Of a DNA stretch of 37,292 bases, positions 7,595 through 16,100 are shown one piece after another. Source of the stretch: Butyrivibrio sp. (GTDB lineage: Bacteria; Bacillota; Clostridia; Lachnospirales; Lachnospiraceae); assembly GCA_024692165.1 (NCBI GenBank), contig JAILMY010000204.1:1-37292 (forward strand), read 5' to 3'. Every line of letters begins with the position of its first letter. Within the stretch, counting starts at the first letter, position 1. Under the pieces are notes generated by a model. The model worked only from the letters and a program-made list of their open reading frames with translations, made no database searches and had not been told where the DNA came from. A program made the translations under genes and the position numbers.

Positions 7595-8578
7595 ATGTTT
7601 CAGAACAATAATCTGGGAAAAAAAGTAACTGTCATCGGGGCAGCAGTTGTGGACATAATGGCCGGTCCGGTGGATAAAAGTCTGTTTGATAAAGGTTCTG
7701 TTCCGGCAGAGCACATGGGCATTTCCTGCGGCGGAGATGCTTTGAATGAGTCTGTGATCATTTCAAAACTTGGCATGGATACTGAGGTTGTAAGTCTCTT
7801 GGGAAAAGACGGCCCGTCAGAAATGATCTTTAGATGCCTTCGGGACAACGGGATTTCCGGGAAAAAAGTGACTGTGGATAAGGAGATTGTAACAGGAACC
7901 AATATCGTTCTTGTGGACGGGGAGGGCGAAAGGTCTTTTATTACAAATCCTGTGAGCAGCCTTCGGAAGCTGTCAAAGGAGCACATTCTTCCACATGTGG
8001 AGGAAATGGGGGATATTGTCAGCTTTGCCAGCATCTTTGTTTCGCCGATGTTAAAGGTTGAAGATATGGCTGAAGTCTTTGCAAATATCAAAGAAAAGCC
8101 TGGGCGCATTCTGGTGGCAGACATGACTACAGCCAAGAATGGGGAGAAGATCACGGACCTTGCGCCGATCCTGAAATACATAGATTATATTATTCCAAAT
8201 GAAAAAGAGGCCATGCTTCTGACAGGAGAATCCGATCCGGAAGCGGCGGCCAGATCATTTATAGAGCACGGCGCGAAATGCGTCGTTATCAAGTGCGGGA
8301 AAAGAGGGTGTATCTACGCCAATGGAATTGAAAGTGGAAGCGTCGCAGCCTTTCCGGCCAAGGTTATAGATACCACAGGCGCCGGGGACAGTTTCGTGGC
8401 CGGATTCATTTACGGACTGGCAGGCGGCAGCAGGACGAATGGCGGAGAGCGTGCGTCCGGCGGCAATTCCCTTGCGGACTGCTGCAGGCTTGGCTGCGCA
8501 GTGGCGTCCATTGTGGTGGAACATCTTGGTACCCAGGGATTCGACGTGAATCCTGAGGAAGTGGTGGAAAGACTTTAG
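7595..8578 (+). CDS. PfkB-family carbohydrate/nucleoside kinase
   Basis: The 327-residue product has the ribokinase-family signatures: N-terminal TVIGAAVVDIMAG, the glycine pair SCGGDALNESVIISKLG (near 47-62), substrate-lid strands, and the C-terminal anion-hole motif DTTGAGDSFVAGF with the catalytic Asp. It should phosphorylate a sugar or nucleoside with ATP in the cytosol; the exact sugar cannot be read. GAGGAG lies upstream of the ATG. A Gly/Asn/Ser-rich insertion of about 15 residues (GGSRTNGGERASGGNS) interrupts the usual helix after the GAGD motif. The gene is divergent from the xylanase, so a role in pentose use is possible but only by position. Confidence 0.85.
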   Translation: MFQNNNLGKKVTVIGAAVVDIMAGPVDKSLFDKGSVPAEHMGISCGGDALNESVIISKLGMDTEVVSLLGKDGPSEMIFRCLRDNGISGKKVTVDKEIVTGTNIVLVDGEGERSFITNPVSSLRKLSKEHILPHVEEMGDIVSFASIFVSPMLKVEDMAEVFANIKEKPGRILVADMTTAKNGEKITDLAPILKYIDYIIPNEKEAMLLTGESDPEAAARSFIEHGAKCVVIKCGKRGCIYANGIESGSVAAFPAKVIDTTGAGDSFVAGFIYGLAGGSRTNGGERASGGNSLADCCRLGCAVASIVVEHLGTQGFDVNPEEVVERL

Positions 8579-8640
8579 GAAGCCGGCAGCTTTTTTCCCA
8601 AATTAGAGGATTATAGCGGGTTAAAGAAGTGATGGCAAGG

Positions 8641-8669
8641 TTTAAGAGTGCGCTTTATCGTACTAATAT
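8641..8669 (+). promoter_or_regulatory. Possible promoter
   Basis: TTTAAG (8641-8646), 17 bp, TAATAT (8664-8669), located before the 136-residue gene. The hexamers are moderate matches. Confidence 0.4.
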
Positions 8670-8700
8670 GGTGTCATGGTAAACATTTACTTTCGTTGGA

Positions 8701-8721
8701 GATGCGCCTTCGGGAGGCATC
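8701..8721 (+). other. 5' leader hairpin with UUCG loop
   Basis: GATGC pairs with GCATC around an inner CC-TTCG-GG, giving a stable stem 24 bases before the start codon. It could be a weak terminator or an mRNA-stabilising element. Confidence 0.35.
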
Positions 8722-8745
8722 TTGTGAATAATGATTGGAGGACAC

Positions 8746-9156
8746 ATGAATACAATGGATAGAAGAGAAGTTAACGAAGCAATCAACGCAGCGGATGAGG
8801 CTATTGAGCATTTAAAGAGAGCAAGACAGTGCCTTAACAGCGCCGGCAACTGGGGAATTGTGGATCTGCTTGGAGGAAACGTGTTGACCGGTTTCCTTAA
8901 GCACAGTAAAATGAACAATGCTGAGCGTGAGATCGACGAAGCCAGATGGGCTCTGCAGAAATTCAGCAAGGAGCTCCGCGACGTTGATGGCGCCTCATCA
9001 ATTCATATAAATGATTTCCTTACCTTCGCAGATTTCTTCTGGGATGGATTTGTAGCTGACGTTCTGGTTCAGTCCAAGATCAGCAACGCCAAGAAGCAGT
9101 GCGACGAAGCAATCATGCGCGTTCAGCAGATCCGCGAGGAACTGAGAAGGATGTAA
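8746..9156 (+). CDS. Hypothetical helical protein with internal duplication, 136 residues
   Basis: The ATG at 8746 follows GGAGG by four bases and is preferred to the in-frame ATG at 8731, which lies before that site. The product is almost entirely helical. Residues 36-77 (NWGIVDLLGGNVLTGF..HSKMNNAEREIDEA) and 89-133 (NDFLTFADFFWDGFVADV..QSKISNAKKQCDEA) are two copies of one unit: a hydrophobic glycine-containing turn, then SK-NA and an amphipathic helix with DEA. This suggests a gene duplication giving a helical hairpin pair. It may associate with membranes. Similar proteins occur in clostridia without known function, as far as I recall. Confidence 0.7.
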   Translation: MNTMDRREVNEAINAADEAIEHLKRARQCLNSAGNWGIVDLLGGNVLTGFLKHSKMNNAEREIDEARWALQKFSKELRDVDGASSIHINDFLTFADFFWDGFVADVLVQSKISNAKKQCDEAIMRVQQIREELRRM

Positions 9157-9182
9157 TACTGATTTCAATTTAGGAATGAAGT

Positions 9183-9545
9183 ATGAATATTTCGATTTCG
9201 TTTATGATCAATATGGTGATCTTTGTAGTCACGTGTTTTCTGGTATTTCAGTTTTTCAGAGAAGACGGGCAGTGGAATCTTGGCAGGGCCAGACGGGCCT
9301 TCAGATACTACACGACTCAGAGTAACGTGCTCTGTGCGATTTCCGCGCTGTGCATGAGCTTTTTTCATGATGCGCTCTATGCGCCGCTGTATCTGTACAA
9401 GATCGTTTATGCGCCTGAAAAGAAGCGGTGGGAGGATTTCTACGGCTTCAACCAAAAGGGAATGTGGAGGATTTCTTACGTACTGATGCTGCTTGGAACA
9501 GCACTGATCTGCGTGGGATTGTACTTTGGACTAAATTTATTGTGA
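9183..9545 (+). CDS. Small multi-pass membrane protein, 120 residues
   Basis: Hydrophobic segments lie at about 5-25 (FMINMVIFVVTCFLVFQFF), 45-65 (VLCAISALCMSFFHDAL) and 97-118 (YVLMLLGTALICVGLYFGL), so three membrane passes are likely. The stretch RAFRYYTTQSNVLCAISAL resembles the FTTQSN region of Pr6Pr/FAR-17a-like membrane proteins, which are usually about 200 residues, so this may be a short relative. A weak AGGAATGAAG precedes the ATG. It starts 26 bases after the helical-protein gene and 14 bases before the phosphatase gene, suggesting an operon of three. Confidence 0.6.
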   Translation: MNISISFMINMVIFVVTCFLVFQFFREDGQWNLGRARRAFRYYTTQSNVLCAISALCMSFFHDALYAPLYLYKIVYAPEKKRWEDFYGFNQKGMWRISYVLMLLGTALICVGLYFGLNLL

Positions 9546-9559
9546 TTTGGAGAGGATTT

Positions 9560-10093
9560 ATGGACCATTTTTATTTTATTAGACACGGAGAGACCGTTTG
9601 GAATGTGGAGAACAAGATCTGTGGAGCTACGGACATTGAGCTGACTCAGAAGGGCCATGATCAGGCGATTGAGACCGGCAAGAAGATTCTTGAGGCAGGC
9701 ATCAAGACGGACATAATCCTTACATCGCCGCTGGTTCGCGCCTCCGAGACTGCAAGGCACATCTCCGAGATGACGGGAATTCCCATGAAGGTGGAACCAA
9801 GGCTTATTGAGCAGAACTTCGGACGATATGAATCTACGCCAAGAGACGGTGCTGAATTCCATGAGGCAAAAAAGGACATGGCAAGCCGCTTCGGTACCGG
9901 CGAGTCCATGCTGCAGCTGGCGCAGCGAATCTACAACCTGCTGGATGATATCAAGGCCGGAGATCAGGAATGCATCCTGGTGGCCCACAACGGCATTGCC
10001 CGCATCGTGGAGTCCTATTTCAGAGAGATGGACAACGAGGACTTTTCCTCATTTGGTATAAAGAACTGCGAAATCAAGAAGTACGAATTCTAA
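9560..10093 (+). CDS. Histidine phosphatase family protein (phosphoglycerate mutase-like)
   Basis: The ATG follows GGAGAGG and gives 177 residues starting MDHFYFIRHGETVWN. RHGE holds the catalytic His that forms the phospho-enzyme. The partner signals are Arg in SPLVRASETA, Glu in LIEQNFGRYES and the second His in LVAHNGIARIV, all in family order. The length fits the branch that includes alpha-ribazole phosphatase and broad-specificity phosphatases rather than glycolytic mutase, which is longer. The substrate is open. It is the last gene of a + strand group and converges on the iron ABC operon with a gap of only 22 bases. Confidence 0.85.
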   Translation: MDHFYFIRHGETVWNVENKICGATDIELTQKGHDQAIETGKKILEAGIKTDIILTSPLVRASETARHISEMTGIPMKVEPRLIEQNFGRYESTPRDGAEFHEAKKDMASRFGTGESMLQLAQRIYNLLDDIKAGDQECILVAHNGIARIVESYFREMDNEDFSSFGIKNCEIKKYEF

Positions 10094-10115
10094 AGAACCG
10101 CCGCAGGGCCTGGGC

Positions 10116-10910
10116 TTAGCAGGCTACACTAAGGGCGCAGCTTCTTGGAATCACGTAAGGGTCTCGGGTCTCGGGATCTGCGATGATCGAGCACTCCAGC
10201 CCATAAATTTCGCGCATAAGATCAGTAGTAATGATTTCTCTAGGGGAGCCCTCAGCCACGAGCTTCCCTTTTTTCATGGCAAAAATGTGGTCTGCGTATC
10301 TGATTGAAAGGTTTATGTCGTGAAGTATGGCCACGATAGTAGTCTTTTTTTCCCTATTGAGCTTCTCCAGACAGTCCAGGATCTCGACCTGATAGGCGAT
10401 GTCCAGATATGTTGTAGGCTCGTCCAGAAGGAGAATGTCTGTATCCTGAGCAAGAACCAGCGCAATCCACACTCTCTGGCGCTGACCTCCGGATAAAGAA
10501 TCCACTGGCTTATCCGCCAAGTCCAGAATTCCCATGGCCTCCATGGCATCTGAAATAGCCTTGTAATCTGCTTTTGTCAGCTGTCCCAGAAAGTTCTGAT
10601 AAGGAAAGCGTCCTCTGGATACAAGATCAGCCACTGTAATACCGGATGGCACCAGAGGAGACTGAGGCAGCAGGCCTATCTGCTTTGCCAGGCAGAGGGT
10701 GGGAATCTCATAAATTGATTTTCCGTCCAGAAGCACGTTTCCACTCTTTGGTTTAAGGAGCCTTGCAAAGCTCTTTAGAAGGGTGGACTTTCCACAGCCG
10801 TTGGGTCCTATGATCACACAGAATTTTCCCTCGGGAACAGTAATACTTAGATTTTCCAATATGAGTCTGTCCTCGTATCCAACTGACATATTAGTGCCGG
10901 CAAAGTTCAT
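10116..10910 (-). CDS. Iron-siderophore ABC transporter ATPase (FecE/FepC-like)
   Basis: The 264-residue product has Walker A GPNGCGKST (33-41), Q-loop LLPQSPLVPSG, signature LSGGQRQRVWIA, Walker B DILLLDEPTTYLDI and the H-loop Asp-His pair LHDINLSIRYADH. YLDIAYQVEIL after Walker B is typical of the FecE/FepC branch that powers ferric-siderophore, heme or cobalamin importers. The start ATG overlaps the stop of the upstream permease (ATGA). It is the last gene of the four-gene operon. It should act on the inner membrane face with the two FecCD permeases. Confidence 0.92.
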   Translation of the reverse strand: MNFAGTNMSVGYEDRLILENLSITVPEGKFCVIIGPNGCGKSTLLKSFARLLKPKSGNVLLDGKSIYEIPTLCLAKQIGLLPQSPLVPSGITVADLVSRGRFPYQNFLGQLTKADYKAISDAMEAMGILDLADKPVDSLSGGQRQRVWIALVLAQDTDILLLDEPTTYLDIAYQVEILDCLEKLNREKKTTIVAILHDINLSIRYADHIFAMKKGKLVAEGSPREIITTDLMREIYGLECSIIADPETRDPYVIPRSCALSVAC

Positions 10911-11944
10911 ATTTTTTCTCCCTTCTTGTTAAGGCTTAGTAAAAGAAACAGTAAATACGGGGCGCCCAGGATTCCGGTGATCACGCCCACGGGATATTTG
11001 GTGCTGAAAAGATTTTTTGACGTCAGCTCTGCTGCGTAAACAAGGATTGTTCCAATGAGACCGGACAAAAACATTGAATTCTTACCGTTTTCGGTGAGCC
11101 TTGTGGCGATGGGGCCTGACAGGAACGCGATTGATGCAATTGGTCCAGTGGCCGCCGTAGCTACAGATGACAGCACCAGAGCGCAAATCATACTGCAAAG
11201 TCTTATGGCATTCAGGGAAACTCCCAGGGTTGAAGCATATTCATCCCCCAGCTGCATCATGCGCAGATGCCTGTTCAAAATAAGTAGTAGTCCTCCGGCG
11301 AGAATCGTTGTGGTCACCACCGCAGGAATATCGCTGTTTGTAACGGAGTTAAGGCTTCCTCTGAGCCAGCGCAGGGCTGTTCCCACGTCGTACTCGGAGC
11401 CCACCAGCAGCATCCAGGAAATAAGGGCGTTAAGTACCGCCTGCATTCCAATGCCTATGAGGATCATCCGCATTCCGAAGGCATGTCCTTTTCCTGACAA
11501 GAGGAAGATCAGCAAAGTTATCACCAGTCCGGCTACCACGGAAAATACTGAGGCCAGCGGACCACTGATCCCGACTATAAGTATGCAAAACACTGCTGCG
11601 GCTGAAGAACCGGCTGTGACTCCGATGATATCAGGGCTCGCCAGCGGATTTCTTAAAAGGCTCTGAAAAGTGTAGCCGGCAATTCCAAAGGAAAAGCCTG
11701 CAAGCCCGCCCACAACGAGCTTTGGAAGCCTTAGGGTCTTTATGGTATAAGCTGCCCCGGAAGATCCTTTGCTGCCAAGGGCTGAAAGGACTTCTGCAAT
11801 GGAATAGTTGGTATTTCCAAGGGTCATCATAAGTACCCCCAAAGCGCATACCATAAAAAGAGCTCCCAGTCCGCAGATCAGATTGTGCCGACGGGATTTT
11901 CTGTATATATCTTGAATTAGTTGCTGTGATTCGTTGTTTCTCAT
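10907..11944 (-). CDS. FecCD-family ABC transporter permease (second permease)
   Basis: The 345-residue product is a ten-pass-type membrane protein of the FecCD/BtuC family. Visible signatures include TIKTLRLPKLVVGGLAGFSFGIAGYTFQSLLRNPLASPDIIGVTAGSSAA near the N-terminus and GDEYASTLGVSLNAIRL, the cytoplasmic coupling segment, in the second half. It should pair with the other FecCD protein to form the channel. Its ATG overlaps the stop of the upstream permease by four bases and its stop overlaps the ATPase start, so translation is coupled along the operon. Confidence 0.92.
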   Translation of the reverse strand: MRNNESQQLIQDIYRKSRRHNLICGLGALFMVCALGVLMMTLGNTNYSIAEVLSALGSKGSSGAAYTIKTLRLPKLVVGGLAGFSFGIAGYTFQSLLRNPLASPDIIGVTAGSSAAAVFCILIVGISGPLASVFSVVAGLVITLLIFLLSGKGHAFGMRMILIGIGMQAVLNALISWMLLVGSEYDVGTALRWLRGSLNSVTNSDIPAVVTTTILAGGLLLILNRHLRMMQLGDEYASTLGVSLNAIRLCSMICALVLSSVATAATGPIASIAFLSGPIATRLTENGKNSMFLSGLIGTILVYAAELTSKNLFSTKYPVGVITGILGAPYLLFLLLSLNKKGEKI

Positions 11945-12957
11945 ATACTCTTAGCTTTCGTTCTCCACACGATCCAGATGAATATTGGTGCGCCCAATAT
12001 GGCGGTGATTATTCCTACTTCAAGTTCCCCGGGGCGTCCAAGTACGCGCCCTATCACATCTGATATGACCAAAAGTCCGGCGCCGCCAATGGCTGAAAAA
12101 GGAATGATGAGCCGCATGTCGTTATCAAGGAGTTGCCTGATAAGATGAGGGATCATAAGTCCCACAAAGCCAACAGGACCTGCAATCGCAGTGACAACTG
12201 CGCAGAGCAGCACTCCTGCAAAGGCTGAGAAGGCTCTGATAATGCCCACCTTTACTCCCAGGGATACAGCCATTTCGTCCCCCAGAGCCATGGCATTCAG
12301 CGGCGATGCGCAGGCAAAAGACATTGCGATTCCCACAAGCACAAAGGGCAAAACAAGCTTTATGTCGTCCCAGGTGGCTCCTCCGATGCTTCCAACCTGC
12401 CAGAATCTGAATTCCTTCATGACCTGAGAATCCGGAAGCATTATGGTGTTAACAAGAGCGCCAAGGGCAGTGCTTACTGCAGCTCCTGACAAAGCCAGTT
12501 TCAGGGAGCTTGCGCCACCAAATCCGCAGGATGCAATTCCGTAGACGAAGAGCGCTGTCAGTACCGCTCCGGTAAAAGAAAGAGCGATCAGCCCAAGGCC
12601 TGAAGTGATATTGAGGTACGCGATACCAATCACCACAAGAAGGGATGCTCCTGTATTTACCCCCAGGATACTGGGATCTGCCACGGGATTTCTTGTTATG
12701 GACTGCATCAAAGCACCGGAAACCCCAAGCGCAGAACCGGCCAGGACACCAAAAACGGTTCTTGGTATTCTGGCACCTACAACTGCTGCTTCAAAGGAGT
12801 CGGCATTTGGATCAAACAGGTAGCCCATCACATCACTAAGGGGGATGCTCTTACTGCCGTAAGCCACTGAGCAAAGAATTCCCAGCATGACAAAAGCGAT
12901 CTCTAAAGCTAGAAATATTGAAATGTGTAATTTACTGAATCTTTTCTGCTGCATCAT
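11941..12957 (-). CDS. FecCD-family ABC transporter permease (first permease)
   Basis: The 338-residue membrane protein has the same family landmarks as its neighbour: ARIPRTVFGVLAGSALGVSGALMQSITRNPVADPSILGVNTGASL, coupling segment GDEMAVSLGVKVGIIRA, and the closing IGRVLGRPGELEVGIITAILGAPIFIWIV. Together with the second permease it forms the import channel for an iron chelate. The gene overlaps the 3' end of the binding-protein gene by 26 bases and the next permease by 4. The pair of different FecCD proteins, rather than one homodimer, is the usual arrangement in Gram-positive siderophore systems. Confidence 0.92.
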   Translation of the reverse strand: MMQQKRFSKLHISIFLALEIAFVMLGILCSVAYGSKSIPLSDVMGYLFDPNADSFEAAVVGARIPRTVFGVLAGSALGVSGALMQSITRNPVADPSILGVNTGASLLVVIGIAYLNITSGLGLIALSFTGAVLTALFVYGIASCGFGGASSLKLALSGAAVSTALGALVNTIMLPDSQVMKEFRFWQVGSIGGATWDDIKLVLPFVLVGIAMSFACASPLNAMALGDEMAVSLGVKVGIIRAFSAFAGVLLCAVVTAIAGPVGFVGLMIPHLIRQLLDNDMRLIIPFSAIGGAGLLVISDVIGRVLGRPGELEVGIITAILGAPIFIWIVWRTKAKSI

Positions 12958-14035
12958 TAAGTGCCTTTAAATAATCGTCGATGCAATAAGGAATAGAAAG
13001 AATTGTTGGTGTGCTTGCTGCTGCAAGGGTCTCATTTGAATCAAGAAGTACAAATGCGCCGTTGTTTACAGCAGGAACCTTTGAGAATCTTCCATCCTTC
13101 TGCATTGCTTCAATAAGTGATTCCTGTCCGTAGGTAATGATGATATCCACATCTGTAAGGACATCTGCGTTTTCTGCGCTGACAGTTACATAGAAAGCAT
13201 CTTCATCATCGATAAGGCTTGTAACGCTGTCAGGAGTTAAAAGGCCAAGGTCTCCGAGGAATGCGGATCTTGGGTCATTATTTGTATAGATGTAGAAAGA
13301 ACCAAGGTCGTCTTCGCTGAGCCAGAAGAAACCAACTTTTTTGCCCTCAAGATCAGGATAAGCGCTGAGTTTTTCTGAGATAAGCTTTTCTGTTTCAGCC
13401 ACAAGCTCTTTTCCCTCAGCTTCAAGTCCAAGAGCTGCTGCGTCGTTCACGGTCTCCTCCTGCCAGGTTGTAGCCCATGCCACAGTAGGATAAGCAACTA
13501 CCGGCGCGATCTCGCTGAGTCTGTCGTAGTCTTCCTGGCTAAGGCCTGAGTAAGCCGCAAGGATGACGTCAGGATTGCAGTCCGCAATGGCCTCATAATC
13601 CCATCCGTCTGTGTCGCTGAAAACGTTGGGCTCTGTCACACCGAGATCCTCGAATGCTTTTGCAGTCCAGGCAAGAAGGCCGTTCTCATCTCTTGGGCCA
13701 AAGTTTGCTTCTGAAATTCCGGCAGGAACAATGCCAAGAGCCAGAGGTACATCAGGGTTACCCCATGCGATGGCAACGATGTTCTCAGGCTTTTTTTCAA
13801 TGACAACTTCACCAAGAGCGTGCTTGATTGTCATAGGGAAAGCTGTGTTCTCCACTGTTCCCTGGCTGATTTCCTGAGTGTTTTCACTTTCTGCAGAATT
13901 AACAGCGCTTTCTGCTTCAGTGCTTTCTGCTTCAGTGGTCTCTGATACTGTTGAATCTGCAGTGGCTGCGCCGCATGCAGAAATACTGGTTACTAAAATA
14001 GTTGATAATACGAGTGTTAAAAGTTTCTTTTTCAT
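12932..14035 (-). CDS. Iron-siderophore ABC transporter substrate-binding lipoprotein
   Basis: The start at 14035 follows GAGGTG and gives MKKKLLTLVLSTILVTSISAC, a lipoprotein signal with Cys21; the longer frame lacks a ribosome binding site. An acidic Ser/Glu-rich tether follows (24-60). The body is a FecB/FatB-type periplasmic-binding fold: VENTAFPMTIKHALGEVVIEKKPENIVAIAWGNPDVPLALG, then DGWDYEAIADCNPDVILAAYSGL and VAETEKLISEKL. It should capture a ferric siderophore or related chelate outside the membrane and hand it to the FecCD pair. It is the first gene of the operon. The exact ligand is not readable. Confidence 0.9.
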   Translation of the reverse strand: MKKKLLTLVLSTILVTSISACGAATADSTVSETTEAESTEAESAVNSAESENTQEISQGTVENTAFPMTIKHALGEVVIEKKPENIVAIAWGNPDVPLALGIVPAGISEANFGPRDENGLLAWTAKAFEDLGVTEPNVFSDTDGWDYEAIADCNPDVILAAYSGLSQEDYDRLSEIAPVVAYPTVAWATTWQEETVNDAAALGLEAEGKELVAETEKLISEKLSAYPDLEGKKVGFFWLSEDDLGSFYIYTNNDPRSAFLGDLGLLTPDSVTSLIDDEDAFYVTVSAENADVLTDVDIIITYGQESLIEAMQKDGRFSKVPAVNNGAFVLLDSNETLAAASTPTILSIPYCIDDYLKALNDAAEKIQ

Positions 14036-14052
14036 TAAATTCACCTCAATAT

Positions 14053-14100
14053 TTTTGTTAGCAATAACTAACGTCAGATTGTTGCATATGGCTAACAAAA
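14053..14100. promoter_or_regulatory. Operator region of the iron-uptake operon (two half-conserved palindromes)
   Basis: TTTTGTTAGC (14053-14062) and GCTAACAAAA (14091-14100) form a perfect 10-bp inverted repeat. The inner site TTAGCAATAACTAA (14058-14071) is itself TTAG-N6-CTAA, and TTGCATATGGCTAA (14082-14095) is a weaker copy. TTAG-N6-CTAA resembles the inverted repeats bound by DtxR/IdeR-type metal repressors; that link is inference. The sites overlap the spacer and flank the -10 of the minus-strand promoter, as expected for repression. Confidence 0.65.
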
Positions 14101-14106
14101 TGTCAA
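14078..14106 (-). promoter_or_regulatory. Promoter of the iron ABC operon
   Basis: On the minus strand TTGACA (14106-14101), 17 bp, AACAAT (14083-14078). The -35 is consensus; the -10 is weaker. The operator half-site GTTAGC lies in the spacer. Confidence 0.65.
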
Positions 14107-14117
14107 GGGGTTATAAT
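14089..14117 (+). promoter_or_regulatory. Promoter of the PHP phosphatase gene
   Basis: Consensus TATAAT at 14112-14117 with a weak TGGCTA 17 bp upstream (14089-14094). It diverges from the iron promoter and shares the same operator DNA, so metal control of both directions is possible. Confidence 0.5.
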
Positions 14118-14176
14118 GGAATTACTTTATTTTTGTTTGGAGGAAATTTTGGTTTAGGAGGAAAGAAGGTATCAAG

Positions 14177-14950
14177 ATGCTGGCGAATTATCACACGCAC
14201 ACGGTAAGGTGCAAACATGCAGTGGGGACTGAGAGGGAGTATATTGAGCGCGCAATTGAGAGGGGATTTAAGGTGCTGGGCTTTTCTGATCACACGCCGC
14301 AGCCCTATACAAGCGGATTTGTTTCAAACATCAGAATGGACATGGATGAGATCCCGGACTACACAGGGACTCTGGTGAAGCTTCGGGAGGAGTACAAGGA
14401 CCGGATTAAGATCTACATTGGATACGAAGTGGAGTATTTCAGAGCTTTTTTCCCAACGCTGATCGAGGAACTAAGGAAATATCCGCTGGACTATCTGATC
14501 CAGGGGCAGCACCACATTCCTCAGGAGGAGAATGGAATCTATGTTGGCTTTAAGACCGCCGACGAGAAGGTCCTTGCAGACTACGTTGAGCACTGCATCG
14601 AGGGCATGGAGACCGGTCTTTTCCTGTATCTGGCTCATCCGGATCTGATAAATTTTGTGGGAGATGAGAAGATTTATTTAAAGCACATGGGGCATCTGGT
14701 GGATGCGGCCAAGAGCCTGAACATGCCACTGGAGGTCAATGTCTACGGCTTCATCGACGGAAGGCAGTATCCCAGCGATCTTTTTTTCCAAATGGCCTCC
14801 GAGAAGGGCGCGAAGTTCGTTGTTGGCTGCGATGCACACGCGCCAAATGTTATCCGGCAGATCGAGGATATTCCGGGTTTTGGCGAGTTTCTTGCCCGCA
14901 ATAAGATCGACGTTGGGGACAACGTGTTGGAGATAAAAGGGTTATTCTAA
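14177..14950 (+). CDS. PHP-domain histidinol-phosphatase-like phosphoesterase (HisJ/HisK type)
   Basis: The 257-residue product opens NYHTHTVRCKHA, the first metal-binding motif (HxH) of the PHP fold. GFSDHTPQPY, IYIGYEVEYF, GQHHI, YLAHPDL and VVGCDAHAP supply the remaining His, Glu and Asp ligands of the metal cluster. The order and length match histidinol-phosphatases of the PHP type, which release phosphate from L-histidinol phosphate. No other his genes are nearby, so a different phosphoester is possible. AGGAGG lies upstream of the ATG. The OYE gene starts 13 bases after the stop, indicating one transcript. Confidence 0.85.
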   Translation: MLANYHTHTVRCKHAVGTEREYIERAIERGFKVLGFSDHTPQPYTSGFVSNIRMDMDEIPDYTGTLVKLREEYKDRIKIYIGYEVEYFRAFFPTLIEELRKYPLDYLIQGQHHIPQEENGIYVGFKTADEKVLADYVEHCIEGMETGLFLYLAHPDLINFVGDEKIYLKHMGHLVDAAKSLNMPLEVNVYGFIDGRQYPSDLFFQMASEKGAKFVVGCDAHAPNVIRQIEDIPGFGEFLARNKIDVGDNVLEIKGLF

Positions 14951-14963
14951 TAAGAGGAAAGGT

Positions 14964-16043
14964 ATGGGGAAAGAAATGACTAAAATTAGCGATCCGATCA
15001 GGATTAATAGAACTACAGTGAAGAACAGGCTCACCATGGCACCAACAGTAAAGTTTGATTACGCTGAGGATGACGGCAAGGTTACTCCAAAGCACATCGA
15101 GCACTACAGGGAGAGGGCTGAGCATCAGTGCGGCATGATCTGCGTGGAAGCTACGGCTGTGACTCCGGAGGGGAGATTTTGCAAGACACATCTTGGACTC
15201 TGGGAAGACGGACAGATTGAGGGGCACAGGACTTTGGTGGAGGAGTGCCACAAGTTTGGCACTGTGATGCTGATCCAGCTCAATCACACAGGAATCACAG
15301 CGAATCCTGAGTGCGGCCCGGCCATTGGGCCTTCAGCTGTGCCAACGAGAGATGAGAATGTTTTGGCAAAAGAGATGAGTCTTGATGAAATTCATTCGAT
15401 GCAGGAAGCCTATGTGGCTGCGGCTGTTCGGGCAAAGAAAGCAGGCTACGACGGAATCCAGCTTCACGGATGCCATAGCTATCTGATAAATCAGTTTATT
15501 GCTCTGAAGACCAATCACCGCACCGACGAGTACGGCGGAAGCGCTGAAAACAGGGCGAGATTTGCCTGCGAAATAATAAGAGCCATCAGGCAGCAGTGCG
15601 GAGATGATTTTATTATCTCCATCAGAACTCCCGGCGTTGAGCCAACTGTGGCCATGGCTATTGAGATTGCTGAAGAATATGTTAAGGCAGGCTGCGATTA
15701 TCTTCAGGTTTCAACAGGAATTGAGTGGGATGATCCAACGCTTGTGGAAGACGGTTCTCCCTACAACCTTATCTGTGCTATGGGAGTACGTTTCCATGAG
15801 CACTTCAAGGGCAGGGTCCCTGTATCCTGCGTCAACAGTATCTTTGAGCCGGACCTGGCTCGATATTTGGTAGAAAATGATCTGGTGGACACCGTGGACC
15901 TTGGAAGAGCGATCCTTGCAGATCCTGCCTTCTGCGAAGCGGTACTTCAAGGAGCACCCTTCGTGAAGTGTTTCGACTGCCCACGCTGCCAGTACGGGCC
16001 TTTCACACCTCACAAGTGCCCGGCCCTCTTAAAACGCAGCTAA
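14964..16043 (+). CDS. NADH:flavin oxidoreductase, old yellow enzyme family
   Basis: The 359-residue product is a single TIM-barrel OYE-type FMN enzyme: DPIRINRTTVKNRLTMAPTV at the N-terminus, LIQLNHTG for FMN contact, GYDGIQLHGCHSYLINQF with the active-site His, NHRTDEYGGSAENRARF, and the C-terminal phosphate site VDLGRAILADPAF. The C-terminal KCFDCPRCQYG and HKCP segment keeps four Cys that resemble the 4Fe-4S site of 2,4-dienoyl-CoA reductases, but the large second flavin domain of those enzymes is absent. It should reduce activated C=C bonds with NAD(P)H. It is probably co-transcribed with the PHP gene. Confidence 0.88.
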   Translation: MGKEMTKISDPIRINRTTVKNRLTMAPTVKFDYAEDDGKVTPKHIEHYRERAEHQCGMICVEATAVTPEGRFCKTHLGLWEDGQIEGHRTLVEECHKFGTVMLIQLNHTGITANPECGPAIGPSAVPTRDENVLAKEMSLDEIHSMQEAYVAAAVRAKKAGYDGIQLHGCHSYLINQFIALKTNHRTDEYGGSAENRARFACEIIRAIRQQCGDDFIISIRTPGVEPTVAMAIEIAEEYVKAGCDYLQVSTGIEWDDPTLVEDGSPYNLICAMGVRFHEHFKGRVPVSCVNSIFEPDLARYLVENDLVDTVDLGRAILADPAFCEAVLQGAPFVKCFDCPRCQYGPFTPHKCPALLKRS

Positions 16044-16100
16044 GGTCCTCGGCAGATCTATATTATAATAGCAGGGTGACTGTATTAGAGAGGCAAGAAT

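Noticed and set aside
11055-11666. Plus-strand 203-codon ORF inside the FecCD permease gene
   Set aside because: It is antisense to a well-supported permease with clear operon overlaps; composition is that of a frame shadow.
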